A stretch of 64,000 nt of DNA from RYN-230 sp963851025. GTDB taxonomy: Bacteria; Actinomycetota; Actinomycetes; Streptosporangiales; Streptosporangiaceae. Below are positions 1-9,324 of this stretch, piece after piece. The notes under the pieces are model-generated. The model was given only the letters and a program-made list of their open reading frames with translations, had not been told where the DNA came from and searched no databases. Where the stretch lies: assembly GCA_963851025.1 (NCBI GenBank), contig CAWKOA010000020.1, positions 20,863 to 84,862 on the forward strand, written 5' to 3'. A program made the position numbers and the translations under genes. Numbering within the stretch: the first letter of the stretch is position 1; every line of letters starts with the position of its first letter.

Positions 1-1369
1 GTAGACGCCGCCCGCGAAGTTGATGACCAGCTTCCGCCGCCAGTGCGGCTCCCTGGTCCTGTTGTGGTACCTGGCCATGCCGAAGCCGGCCATCGAGAAC
101 CCGGTGAACACGCCGATCGCGTAGAACGGCACCAGGCTGTTGGTGTTGGCGCCCACCCCGAGGAGCAGGGCCAGGGCCAGCACGGTCAGCACGATAATTC
201 CGTTAGAGAAAACCAGGCGGTGCCCGCGCTTGCTGAGCCAGCGGGGCAGGAACGAGTCCTCGGCCACGAAGCTGGTCAGGAACGGGAACCCGCTGAAGCT
301 GGTGTTGCCGCCGGTGAACAGGATCGCGGTGGCGCCGAGCTGGAGCACGTAGAACAGGATCTGGCCCGACGACGGACGGCCCGAAGATGAGCTTGGCCTC
401 CTGGGACACCACGGTCGGGAAGCCGTTCCTGTACGGGGACCGCGTGAGTGACGTGGGCCAGCCAGGAGATGCCGGCGATCAGGAAGGCGACGATGCTGCC
501 CTGGATGACCAGCAACTGCCGGGCGTTGCGGCCCTCGGGCGGGCGGAGCGCGCTCACCGCGTTGGACACGGCCTCGATCCCGGTCAGCGAGGAGCCTCCG
601 TTGGCGAACGCGCGGCCCAGGAAGAAGATGGCGGCGAACGTGAGCAGGCCGCTGTGGTGGCCGATGAGCCACGGTCCCGGCGTGCCACTTCACGTGCGGC
701 AGGCCGCCGAAGATCTCGCGGGCCACGCCGATGACGATCATCAGGCCGACTGACGCCGCTGAACCAGTAGGTCGGGACGCCGAACATCTTGCCGTTCTCG
801 CGGACCCCGCGCAGGTTCCCGTAGCACATGATCAGGGTGGCGGCCACGGCGATGAGCAGCAGCGTGGTGGTGTCGCCCAGCGGCTTGGCCAGGGCCGGGA
901 AGGTGGACAGGATCGCGGCGCTGCCCGCGGCCGTCTGCACGGCCACCGTGACCACGTAGTCGACCATCAGGGCCACCGCCGCCACCTGGGCGACGCGGGG
1001 CCCGAAGTTCTCCCGGGCGACGACGTAGGAGCCCCCCGCACGGGTGTAGACGGACACGACCTCGCGGTAGGACAGCACCACCAGCGCGATGCCCAGGATG
1101 ATCACCCCGGTCATCGGCAGCAGCAGCGAGAACGCGGCCAGGCCGAAGAACGGCAGCAGCTCGTGCAGGATCAGTTCGGAGCCGTAGTTCGCCGAGGAGA
1201 TGCCGTCACAGGACAGCACCCCGAGGGCGAGCGGCTTGGACAGCCGCTCCTCGCTGAGTTGCTCGTTGACCAGGGGCGGCCCGAGCAGCCGGCGTTTCAG
1301 CGTGTACCCAAAGCCCTCCGGCAGGGTGTCACCGCTGCCGAGGAAGCCCACTGCCTTGCGCATCGCCAA
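1..1369 (-). pseudogene. KimA/YdaO-type APC potassium permease, frameshifted and cut by window start
   Basis: Probable K+/H+ symporter of the KimA (YdaO) branch of the APC superfamily, in the inner membrane. The N-terminal part (LSKPLALGVLSCDGISS, then SYREVVSVYTRAGGSYVV and LMVDYVVTVAVQ) aligns by eye with B. subtilis KimA, as does the later GSSLTGIEAVSNAVSAL block. The start is taken as TTG at 1369 because a GGAGGG lies 8 nt before it; ATG 1363 is the alternative. As read, the frame breaks near 757, 680, 440 and 365; at each, deleting one base (T, C, C, G) restores conserved sequence, so these look like sequence errors or a very recent pseudogene. The C-terminus lies beyond position 1. In Firmicutes KimA is inhibited by c-di-AMP; nothing visible here shows that. 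The neighbouring metal transport genes fit a cation-homeostasis cluster. Confidence 0.72.
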
Positions 1370-1388
1370 CTGAGGTGCCCTCCATTTT

Positions 1389-1493
1389 GCCTGACCAGGC
1401 CTTCATACCACCGGGTAGATCGAGCCCTGACCAACGGGGCATACGCCGCGCATACGGCTGATACCCGCCGCGGATCTGGCCTAGCCAGGCCTT
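1389..1493. repeat. Direct repeat upstream of the KimA-type gene
   Basis: Two near-identical 15-mers on the minus strand, AAGGCCTGGYYAGGC, lie at 1479-1493 and 1389-1403, 90 bp apart, in the 158-bp leader between the Nramp stop and the permease start. Each is itself a short imperfect palindrome (GCCT/AGGC arms). A related 12-mer (GGCCTGGCTAGG) occurs on the plus strand at 4284-4295, upstream of the MgtE_N/CBS gene. They could be an operator; no known box is recognised. Confidence 0.4.
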
Positions 1494-1527
1494 AACGCAC
1501 CCTTAGCGGCGGGCTTTGCCCACCGTC

Positions 1528-2880
1528 TTACCCGCCGATGCCGAAGAAGCCCAGCACGGTGGTGCCCAGCAGGGTCAGGCTCATGGCGGAGATCCCGACC
1601 GTGCAGATCGTGGCCGCGGCCCGGAACACCGGGCCGTTCGCGGCCCGGCCGAGCACGCTGCGCCGGTTGGTGAGGATGAGGATGTAGATCAGGATGACCG
1701 GGGTGACGATGCCCTGCAGCACCTGGGTGCCGATCAGCAGGGTGATCAGGTTGATGGGGGTGAGGGCCAGCGCGGCGCCGATGATGACCTGCACCGTGAA
1801 CAGGCCCAGGAACAGCCGGGCCTCGGTGAAGCGGCGGGAGATGGAGCGCTCCACCCCGACCGCCTCGCTGATCGCGTAGGCGCTGGACAGCGGGACCACC
1901 GCGCCGGCCAGGGCGGAGGCGCCGATCAGGCCGAACGCGAACAGCAGCTCGGCCGCGGGCCCGGCCACCGGGCGCAGCGCCTCGGCGGCCTCCTTGGCCG
2001 AGGTGAGCGGGCCGCGGCCGCCGATGGCCGCCGCGGTGGCGATGATGATGGTGATCGAGATGATGCAGGCGAACACGGCGCCCGAGATCGCGTCGAGCCG
2101 GACCCGCGGGTAGTCGGCCTCGTCGGCGCCCTTGTCCACCACGCCCGCCGCCGCGTACAGCTGCATGTACGGGCTGACCGTGGTGCCGATCAGGGCCACG
2201 CCGAGCAGCAGGAAGCTCTTCGTGTACAGGAAGTGCGGGATGACCAGGTTGCTGCCGACTTGTGCCCAGTCCGGGTGGCCCAGGATCGCGGCGATCGGGT
2301 AGGCGAGGAAGGCCAGCGACAGGATGAGGAAGATCCGCTCGGCGTAGCGGTACGAGCCGAACACCACCAGGGCCCAGATGGCCACCGCGGCGATCGGGAT
2401 GATCACGTACCGGCTGACGCCCAGCAGCTCGAACGCCGCGCCGATCCCGGCGAACTCCGACACCACCAGCCCGGTGTTGGCCAGCAGCACGCAGAACAGC
2501 GCCACCCCGGTGAGCCGGAGGCTGAACTGCTCGCGGATCAGCGCGGCCAGGCCCTTGCCGGTGTGGGTGCCCAGCCGGACCGCCATCTCCTGCACCAGCA
2601 CCAGCGCGAACGTGACCAGCACCATGAAGAACAAGGTCCGGTAGACGAACTGCGACCCGGCCGAGGCGTAGGTGGCGATCCCGGCCGCGTCGTTGCCGGC
2701 GTTGGCGGCCACCACCCCCGGGCCGGCGATGGCCAGGAGCATCCAGATCCGGCCCCGCCGGGACCGGATCAGCCGGACCCCGCCCGCCCGGACCCGGGTC
2801 AGCGAGGTCATCCCGCCGCGGACCCGGGGCCGCTGGGAGCCGAGTTCCGCCTCGGAGGGCTCCTGCTCCCTGGTGCTCAC
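1528..2880 (-). CDS. Nramp-family divalent metal transporter (copy 1)
   Basis: 450-residue integral membrane protein of the Nramp (natural resistance-associated macrophage protein) superfamily, importing divalent metal with protons in studied members. The reading frame is intact. The N-terminal 45 residues are basic and cytosolic, followed by about 11 hydrophobic segments beginning at IWMLLAIAGPGVVAAN. The metal-site helices differ from the canonical DPGN and MPH(N) motifs: TM1 carries AGNDAAG and TM6 carries GTTVSPYMQ, so the substrate (Mn, Mg, Fe or other) cannot be inferred from family membership. Its ATG overlaps the stop of the upstream PRC/MgtE_N/CBS gene by 4 bp (2877-2880), implying translational coupling. 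A paralogous pair lies divergently at 4691-7712. Confidence 0.85.
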   Translation of the reverse strand: MSTREQEPSEAELGSQRPRVRGGMTSLTRVRAGGVRLIRSRRGRIWMLLAIAGPGVVAANAGNDAAGIATYASAGSQFVYRTLFFMVLVTFALVLVQEMAVRLGTHTGKGLAALIREQFSLRLTGVALFCVLLANTGLVVSEFAGIGAAFELLGVSRYVIIPIAAVAIWALVVFGSYRYAERIFLILSLAFLAYPIAAILGHPDWAQVGSNLVIPHFLYTKSFLLLGVALIGTTVSPYMQLYAAAGVVDKGADEADYPRVRLDAISGAVFACIISITIIIATAAAIGGRGPLTSAKEAAEALRPVAGPAAELLFAFGLIGASALAGAVVPLSSAYAISEAVGVERSISRRFTEARLFLGLFTVQVIIGAALALTPINLITLLIGTQVLQGIVTPVILIYILILTNRRSVLGRAANGPVFRAAATICTVGISAMSLTLLGTTVLGFFGIGG

Positions 2881-4209
2881 TGGAGAAGCCTCGGGAAGTG
2901 CAGCCGCCCGTGCCCGGGCACCAGGGCGTCGAGCACGTCGTCGGACAGGATCCGGCCCAGCGGCCGGCCGTCGTCGTCCACCACCAGCAGCGACGACCGG
3001 CGGGACTCGACCAGCTCGGTGGCCACCGTGTCCAGGTCGTCCTCGGGCCGCAGCGTCATCAGCGTGTTGTCCGGGTCGATCAGGTCTGCCAGGCGCCGGC
3101 CGCCGTCGCTGACCAGCAGGTCGAAGGCGGAGATGTCACCCAGCAGCCGCCCGTCGTCGTCGAGCACCGCCACCGAGTCGATCTCGGTCCGGTGCAGGGC
3201 CTGCTCGGCCAGCCGCTGGCTGACCTGGGCCACCGTCTCGTCGGGCGAGGCGCAGGCCAGCACGCTGGTCATGATCCCGGCCGCCTCGTCTCCCGGGTAG
3301 CCGAGCAGCCGGATCAGCTCGCGCTGGATCTGCTGCGGCATCCGGGCGAGCAGCACGCCCTGCTCCTCGTCGGTCAGGTCACGCAGCGCGTCCACCGCCT
3401 CGTCCGGTTCCATCCTGGCGATCAGCTCGGCGGCCTGCTCCGGCTCGACCTCCCGCAGCAGCGCGGTCAGCTCGTGCGGTTCCATCTCCTCCAGCGCGTC
3501 CGCGGCCAGGTCGTGGCCCAGGCTCTCGAGGACTTCCTGGCGGCCGGGCCGGCCCAGGCCCTCCAGCACGTCGGCCAGCTCGGCGGGCCGCAGCTTGCGC
3601 AGCGCGGCGTGCGGGGTGCGCAGCTTCACCGCGGCCGGCGCCTCGGCCGAGTCCGCGCCGAACGACTCGATCGCGGCCCAGTCGATCACCCGGTCCGGGG
3701 TCGGGTGCCAGCGGAACCGCCACGGGCCCAGCCTGCGCAGCAGGGTCTGCAGGCTGACATCCACCCCGACCAGGTGGATGGGGTCGCCCACCTGGGCCAG
3801 GTACAGGTCCGCGGCCCGGATCACCTGGATCTCGTCGGTGTCCACCAGCTGGTGATCCAGGATGTCCCGGGCCAGCAGGACCTCCCCTTCCCGCCGCTGG
3901 AACTCGCGCAGGTCCAGGCGGGCGGTGCGCAGCGTGACCGAACGGCGGTGCAGCCGGTCGATGGCCGAGGCGTCGAGGAAGGCCCGCCGGCGTCCGACCC
4001 GCATGACGAGGCCGGTGACCAGCGGATAGGTTTCCCCGCCGTGCACCTTGGCCAGCAGGTCCGCCACCCGGCCCACCTCGTCGCCGGCCTGGTTGAGCAC
4101 GGGGCGGCCGATCGAGCCCGGCCAGGGACACGATGTCCTGCCGGAGCTGGCGGGAGGTGATGGTGCGCTCAGAGGGCTGGATCAGGCCGGGCCAGCGCGG
4201 TGTGGTCAC
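2877..4209 (-). CDS. PRC-barrel / MgtE_N / CBS-pair protein (copy 1), one frameshift
   Basis: Soluble protein of about 443 residues, probably the cation-sensing partner of the adjacent Nramp transporter. In order: N-terminal PRC-barrel (SLAGLIGRPVLNQAGDEVG once corrected, residues ~20-100), linker, MgtE N-terminal superhelical repeats (PAELADVLEGLGRPGRQEV to DLTDEEQGVLLARM, ~210-300), then a CBS pair (~305-440; IDSVAVLDDDGRLLG and SSLLVVDDDGRPLGRIL). Unlike true MgtE it has no transmembrane channel. ATG 4209 (MTTPRWPGL) opens the frame; an extra G before ATC near 4111 breaks it, and removing that base gives 1332 bp, the same corrected length as its paralogue at 4691. An ATG at 4100 after the break would give a truncated 407-residue protein. 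Function is inferred from domains and from the 4-bp overlap with the transporter. Confidence 0.75.
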
Positions 4210-4690
4210 GGCGGCGACGGTCGGGATCGCGGTGATTGAGGAAGAACCGATCGGACACAGCAGCCTCCTGGGCCCGTCGGCTCGGCCTGGCTAGGGGGTT
4301 CGCCCCAGCCGCGGGTAGCCGGCGAGCGGTCGGTGGGATCGGGAGGAGAGCCGCCCGGCGACCCGGCCTGTTGCGCTGGCCGTGATCGCCGGGGGTGTAC
4401 TGGAAGGATCGCCGAGCACGGCCGTCACCTCCTCGATCCATGCTGCGACCAGTCTGGCTGTATGCCACCCCGGTGACCTTACCCCGGACTGGGCTGTTTA
4501 TCGGAATCCTGGGCGGCCCCGGCGGCTTCCGGCTTTACCACCGGGTTGCCACCTGTTCACCGCGCTGATCTTTCCTGCCGCCCAGGAACGGGAACACTGG
4601 GGGGTATCGCCCGCGATCGGCGGCAGGCGGCTTCCCGGGCCAGTCCGCGGCCCAGCCCGGCGGATCGTGCGCAGAGGGGAGATGCCCTGC
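4210..4690. other. Divergent intergenic region between the two metal modules
   Basis: 481 bp between opposed start codons; no credible ORF. It must hold both promoters, but no clear -35/-10 pair was found. It contains the UUCG-loop hairpin at 4289-4310, the GGCCTGGCTAGG motif at 4284-4295, and a GGGTAT at 4602-4607 lacking a convincing -35 partner. I looked for the conserved cores of the M-box and yybP-ykoY (Mn) riboswitches on both strands and did not find them. Confidence 0.5.
4289..4310. other. GTTCG-loop hairpin in the divergent metal-module region
   Basis: GGCT (4289-4292), bulged A, GGGG (4294-4297), loop GTTCG, then CCCC (4303-4306) and AGCC (4307-4310). The hairpin is compact and very stable in RNA, about 100 nt upstream of the minus-strand module and about 380 nt upstream of the plus-strand one. 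It has no U-tract, so it is not a standard terminator. Confidence 0.45.
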
Positions 4691-6024
4691 ATGGCGACCG
4701 CACCCGGCACTCCGGCTGCACCCCGGACCGGCCGCACCATTCACCTGTCGGACCTGCTCAGGCGCCCGATCACCGATAGCCAGGGGGAGTCGCTCGGCCG
4801 GGTGGAGGACGTGGTCGTCCGTTTCCCCGGCGACCCCCTCCCGGTGGTGAAAGGGCTGGTGGCCAAGGTGGGCGGCCGCGAGGTGTTCGTTCCCGTCGAG
4901 CAGACGGGCGTCTTCGACGGCGAGGAACTCAAGCTCACCAGCCCCAAGCTCGACCTGCGCCGCTTCGAGCGCCGGGAGGGCGAGGTGCTGCTGCGCCGGG
5001 ACGTGCTGGGTCACCGGCTCATCGACGTGCCGAGCGCCCACCTGATCCGGGCGGCCGACCTCGAGCTGCGGCAGCAGTGGACGCCCGGCGGGCGGGAGGA
5101 ATGGGTGCTCGCCGGGGTGGACACCCGCCGCCGGGCGGGCTGGCTGCGCCTGCGCGGCCGGGCGCGGCGGCGCAGACCAGGACGGGGAGCAGGCCTTCCG
5201 GGACTGGTCCAGGTTCGAGCCGCTGATCGGGCACGCCGGCAGCGCCGGGCCTGCGCGGCCCGCTGGCCCGGATCCGGCGGCTGAAGCCGGCCCAGATCGC
5301 CGACCTGCTCGAGGACGCGTCCAAGGACGAGGAGAACGAGATCCTCGGCCACGTCCACGCCGATCCCGAGCTGGAGGCGGACGTCTTCGAGGAACTGGAC
5401 GAGGACCAGGCCACCCGGCTGCTCGCCGGGCGCAGCGACGCGGAGATCGCCGGCGTGCTGGCCAGGATGCGGGCCGACGACGCGGCGGACGCCGTCGCCG
5501 AGCTGCCCCAGCAGCGGCGGCAGGCCGTGCTCGACCTGCTGCCGCCCGGCCAGCGCACCAAGGTGCTCACGCTGATGGGGTTCAACCCGACCAGCGCGGG
5601 CGGCCTGATGGGCGTGGACTTCCTGACCCTGCCCGGGGAGGCCACGGTCGCCGACGCGCTGGCCGCGGTGGGCGCGGCGGAGAGCCTGCAGCCGGAGGCG
5701 CTGACCAGCGTGCACGCGGTGGACGCCAGCGGGCGGCTGCGCGGGGTCGCCACGGTGGTGCGGCTGGTGCAGGCCGACCCCGCGACCGGGCTGCTGGACG
5801 TCTGCGACCGGGACCCGGTGCGGGTCGGGCCGGACACGGACGTGGTCGACGTCGCGGTGCTGATGAGCGACTACAACCTGATCACGGTCCCGGTGGTGGA
5901 CGAGGACCGCCGGATCATCGGCCTGATCACGGTGGACGACGTGCTGGAGGCCACGCTGCCGGAGGACTGGCGGCGGCGGGAGACCGCGCAGCCGCCGGAC
6001 GCGCACCGCGGGCCACCGCAGTGA
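4691..6024 (+). CDS. PRC-barrel / MgtE_N / CBS-pair protein (copy 2), two frameshifts
   Basis: Paralogue of the protein at 2877-4209 with the same domain order: PRC-barrel (IHLSDLLRRPITDSQGESLG, ~18-100; DLRRFERREGEVLLRRDVLGH matches DLREFQRREGEVLLARDILDH of copy 1), MgtE_N repeats (LKPAQIADLLEDASKDEEN onward), and a CBS pair ending VPVVDEDRRIIGLITVDDV. ATG 4691 is chosen over ATG 4682 because AGAGGGGAG sits about 10 nt before it. The frame breaks twice, near 5145 and at GGGCCTG near 5255 (GGGCTG expected); dropping two bases gives 1332 bp, exactly the corrected length of copy 1. The stop overlaps the GTG of the following transporter, mirroring the opposite module. Probably a cation-status sensor for that transporter. 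Confidence 0.75.
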
Positions 6025-7712
6025 GCGAGCCGGCCCGGTGACCGGGCCCCCCGGCGGGAGCCGCAGGACAAGGCGCGGCCCGTCCCGACGCTGGTCCCGG
6101 CGCCCAGCGCGGTCCTGGACGAGGCGCACCTCGGCGACATCGAGGGGGCGCTGGGCCGGATCCGGGTGGACGAGGACGACGGCCGCCGGGGGCTGCGCCG
6201 CCGGCTGGTGACGTTCCTGGCCATCATGGGGCCCGGCCTGATCGTCATGGTCGGGGACAACGACGCGGGCGGCGTGTCCACCTACGCCCAGGCGGGCCAG
6301 GACTACGGCTACAGCCTGCTGTGGGTGCTGCTGCTGCTGATCCCGGTGCTCATCGTCAACCAGGAGATGGTGGTCCGGCTCGGCGCGGTGACCGGCGTCG
6401 GGCACGCCCGGCTGATCAACGAGCGGTTCGGCCGGTTCTGGGGCTGGTTCAGCGTCGGCGACCTGTTCCTGCTCAACTTCCTGACCATCGTCACCGAGTT
6501 CATCGGCGTGTCGCTCGCGCTGCGCTACTTCGGCGTCAGCCCGTACATCTCGGTGCCGCTGACCGCCGTCCTGCTCATCGCCATCACCGCGAGCGGCAGC
6601 TTCGCCCGGTGGGAACGGGCCATCTTCCTGTTCATCGCGACCAGCCTGGTGCTGTACCCGCTGGCCCTCGCCTCGCACCCGCATTACGGGGCCGATCGCC
6701 TACCACCTCGTGGTGCCGGGCATCCAGGGCGGGGCCAGCTCGACCGCGGTCCTGCTCATCATCGCGATCGTGGGCACCACGGTGGCGCCCTGGCAGCTGT
6801 TCTTCCAGCAGTCCAACGTGGTGGACAAGCGCATCACGCCCCGGTTCATCGGCTACGAGCGGGCGGACACCGCGCTCGGCGCCTTCGTCGTGGTGGTCGG
6901 GGCGATCGCCGTCCTGGTGGTGGCCGTGTTCGCGGTCCGCGGCACGAACCTGGCCGGGAAGTTCACCGACGCGCTCGGGCGTGGCCCGCGCGCTGCAGCA
7001 GCACGGCTACTGGTACGGCGCGCTGTTCTCCATCGTGCTGCTCGACGCCAGCATCATCGGCGCCTCCGCGGTCACCCTGTCCACCAGCTACGCGTTCGGT
7101 GACGTGTTCGGCCTGAAGCACTCGCTGCACCGCAGCTTCCGCGACGCCCGGCAGTTCTACCTCAGCTACACCGCGCTGGTGGTCGTCGCCGCCGGCATCG
7201 TGCTGATCCCGCACGCACCCCTCGGGCTGATCACCACCAGCGTCCAGGCCCTGGCCGGGGTGCTGCTGCCCAGCGCCAGCGTGTTCCTCCTGCTGCTGTG
7301 CAACGACCCGGAAGTGCTCGGCCCGTGGGTCAACCGCCGCTGGCTGAACATCGTGGCCAGCATCATCATCGGCGTGCTGCTCACCCTGTCCGGCACGCTC
7401 GTGATCAGCACGGTGTTTCCCGGCCTGAACGTCGCCGCGGTGGCGGTAGTCATGGCCCTCGCGCTGGTGGTGGCCGGGGGAGGGGCCGGCCTGTGGCTGG
7501 AGCGCCACCAGCGGGGCGGCCGCCGGCCGCGCCGGGTCCTGCCCCGGATGAGCGAGCAGGAGCGGAGGAACTGGCGGATGCCGCCGCTGGCCCTGCTCCG
7601 GCCGGTGGAATGGTCACCCGCGGTCAAGCTGGCCGTGCTGCTGCTGCGCGGCTACCTGGTGATCTCGGTGATCCTGCTCGCGGTCAAGGCCGTCCAGCTC
7701 GGCGGCGGCTGA
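6021..7712 (+). pseudogene. Nramp-family divalent metal transporter (copy 2), three frameshifts
   Basis: Membrane transporter of about 562 residues after correction. GTG 6021 overlaps the upstream stop (GTGA). TM1 carries GPGLIVMVGDNDAGGVSTY and TM6 carries GTTVAPWQLFFQQ, again unlike the canonical DPGN/MPHN, and unlike copy 1 (PWQ instead of PYM), so the two may differ in substrate. A ~55-residue N-terminal extension and a charged C-terminal stretch (RHQRGGRRPRRVLPRMSEQERR) precede a last hydrophobic segment. Frame breaks near 6036, 6690 and 6977 are each explained by one extra C or G; removing them gives 1689 bp. As read, the gene would be non-functional; the intact conservation on both sides of each break argues for sequence error. 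Confidence 0.72.
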
Positions 7713-7715
7713 ACG

Positions 7716-7928
7716 TCAGCTGGCCCGCGCCTGGCGTTCCAGCCGCAGGGCCAGGGTGGGGCAGGACGCCACCGCCCGCCGGGCGTGCTCCTCCAGGTCC
7801 GCCGGGACCGGCCCCGGCGCGATGACCGGGTACCCCCAGGGATCCAGCATCACCATCTCGGGGAGCAGGTCGGCGCACACCCCGTGCGCGTCGCAGGCGA
7901 TCGGGTTCACCCGGAGGACCCGGCTCAC
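7716..7928 (-). CDS. [3Fe-4S]-type ferredoxin
   Basis: Small electron carrier of 70 residues. GTG 7928 is chosen because it starts directly before the conserved VLRVNPIACDAHGVC; the open frame extends upstream without ferredoxin-like sequence. Cluster ligands are C-x5-C (CDAHGVC) and a later CP (ASCPTLAL), the spacing of single-cluster [3Fe-4S] ferredoxins often paired with P450s or reductases. Last gene of the four-gene redox operon, 31 bp after the NuoF-like gene, so the most likely partners are the NuoF-like flavoprotein and the membrane haem protein. Confidence 0.82.
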   Translation of the reverse strand: MSRVLRVNPIACDAHGVCADLLPEMVMLDPWGYPVIAPGPVPADLEEHARRAVASCPTLALRLERQARAS

Positions 7929-7959
7929 GGCTGACGCCCCGGAGGCCGGCCGCCCGGGC

Positions 7960-9324
7960 TCACGGCCTGCCGCCGGGGGTACGGGGCACGGGCAGCACCG
8001 GCGGCCGGCCGGCGTCCGGGCACGGCCCCTGGCTGAGGTGGTGCTGCAGGTCGGCGGCGAAGACCCGCAGCGCGCTGGCGACCAGGGCGACCGCGCCGTC
8101 CGGGAAGTGGCACGCCCCCCGCTGGTCCACCAGCGGCAGCAGGGAGCGCAGCCAGTCCGCGGCCCGCTCATCCCGGCCCCGCCAGGCGAGGTGGGCCAGC
8201 GCGTCGGCGATGGCCGGCAGCCCGAACGTGCACGGCCCGCACTGCCCGGCGCCCTGGCCGGCCAGGTAACGCAGCACCCGCGCGGTCTCGGCCAGCCCGC
8301 AGCAGGCCGCGGGCAGCGCGATCAGGACGCCCGCGCCCAGCGCGGCGCCGGCCGAGCGCAGTCCCGGCGGGCTGACCGGCACCCCCGCCGCCGCGGGCAG
8401 CGGCAGCCAGCCGCCGAAGTAGCCGCCCGCCAGGATGGCCTGCAGCGGCTGCGCCGGGCCGCCGGCCAGCTCGATGAGCTCGCCGGCCGGCAGGCCCAGG
8501 CCGATCTCGTAGACGCCGGGCCGTCCCACCGCCCCGCCCACCGTGACCAGCGCGGAGCCCGGGGCGCCGGGCGCGCCGACCGCGCCGAACCAGTCCGGGC
8601 CGTACCGGGCGATCAGCGCGATGTGCGCCAGCGTCTCGACGTTGTGCACCAGGGTGGCCTGGCCGCCGACTCCCCGCTCGAACGGCCGCGGCGGCACGTA
8701 CAGCGGCACCGCCGGGCCCCCGTTGAGGAAATTCACCAGGGCGGACTCCTCGCTGGCCACGTAGCCGCCGGGAACCACCACGACCCGGACCTCCGGCCCG
8801 GCCAGCCCGGCCCGCTGGCGTTCGGCCACCGCCGCCAGCAGCCGGTCGGCCTGCCCTGGATCGGCGCCGTCGACGCACAGGTAGGCGAGGGCCGCGCCGA
8901 CCGCGCCGGCCGCCAGCGCGATCCCGTCCAGCACCAGGTGCGGGGACTGGCGGAGCAGGATCGCGTCCTTCCCGCTCGCGGGCTCCGACTCGGCCCCGTT
9001 GGCGATCAGCACCGCGCCGCGCCGCCGCCCGCGACCGGTCCGCGCGGCCGCCGCGGTCACCGCGCGCATCTTGCGGGCGGCCGGGAAGGCCGCGCCGCCG
9101 CGCCCGGTCAGCCCGGCCCGTTCCACGCTGGCGATCAGCTGCGCCTGGCCCGCCGGCCAGGCCAGCCCGCCGGGCCCCGCTGGCCCGGTCAGCCCGGCCG
9201 GCAGCGGCCCGTAGCGGCCGACGTGGGCCTGCAGCCCGAGCGGCGGGCCGGGCGCGACGAGCCGCGGCAGCTGGCCCGCGGGGAACGGGTGGCCGGGCAC
9301 TCCGGCGCTGCGGACCGCGGTCAC
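7960..9324 (-). CDS. NuoF-like (SLBB) NADH/FMN flavoprotein
   Basis: 454-residue homologue of the 51-kDa NADH-binding subunit of complex I, here outside any nuo operon. GTG 9324 overlaps the upstream stop by 4 bp. Visible are GLTGRGGAAFPAARKM (FMN/NADH glycine-rich motif), ANGAESEPASGKD (the NADESEP equivalent), an SLBB-like domain (VGGAVGRPGVYEIGLG) and the Fe-S region QCGPCTFGLPAIADAL followed by RGACHFPDGA. Complex I NuoF has CxxCxxC plus a distal Cys; here the third Cys of the triplet is missing, leaving three possible ligands, so the cluster may be [3Fe-4S] or absent. Likely transfers electrons between NAD(P)H, the ferredoxin and the membrane protein encoded upstream; direction unknown. 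Confidence 0.8.
   Translation of the reverse strand: MTAVRSAGVPGHPFPAGQLPRLVAPGPPLGLQAHVGRYGPLPAGLTGPAGPGGLAWPAGQAQLIASVERAGLTGRGGAAFPAARKMRAVTAAAARTGRGRRRGAVLIANGAESEPASGKDAILLRQSPHLVLDGIALAAGAVGAALAYLCVDGADPGQADRLLAAVAERQRAGLAGPEVRVVVVPGGYVASEESALVNFLNGGPAVPLYVPPRPFERGVGGQATLVHNVETLAHIALIARYGPDWFGAVGAPGAPGSALVTVGGAVGRPGVYEIGLGLPAGELIELAGGPAQPLQAILAGGYFGGWLPLPAAAGVPVSPPGLRSAGAALGAGVLIALPAACCGLAETARVLRYLAGQGAGQCGPCTFGLPAIADALAHLAWRGRDERAADWLRSLLPLVDQRGACHFPDGAVALVASALRVFAADLQHHLSQGPCPDAGRPPVLPVPRTPGGRP

Noticed and set aside
1370..1527. c-di-AMP (ydaO) riboswitch before the KimA-type gene
   Set aside because: The conserved cores of the ydaO element are not present; only a short direct repeat is seen.
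1516..4160. Long plus-strand frames (594 and 420 codons) opposite the metal module
   Set aside because: Composition dominated by Asp/Gln/His/Arg/Gly, antisense to the well-conserved Nramp and MgtE_N/CBS genes.
4602..4607. SigF/SigB-type promoter (GGGTAT) before the plus-strand metal module
   Set aside because: No GTTT-like -35 at the required spacing.
4210..4690. M-box or Mn (yybP-ykoY) riboswitch between the metal modules
   Set aside because: Read on both strands; neither conserved core was recognised. A covariance-model scan would be decisive.
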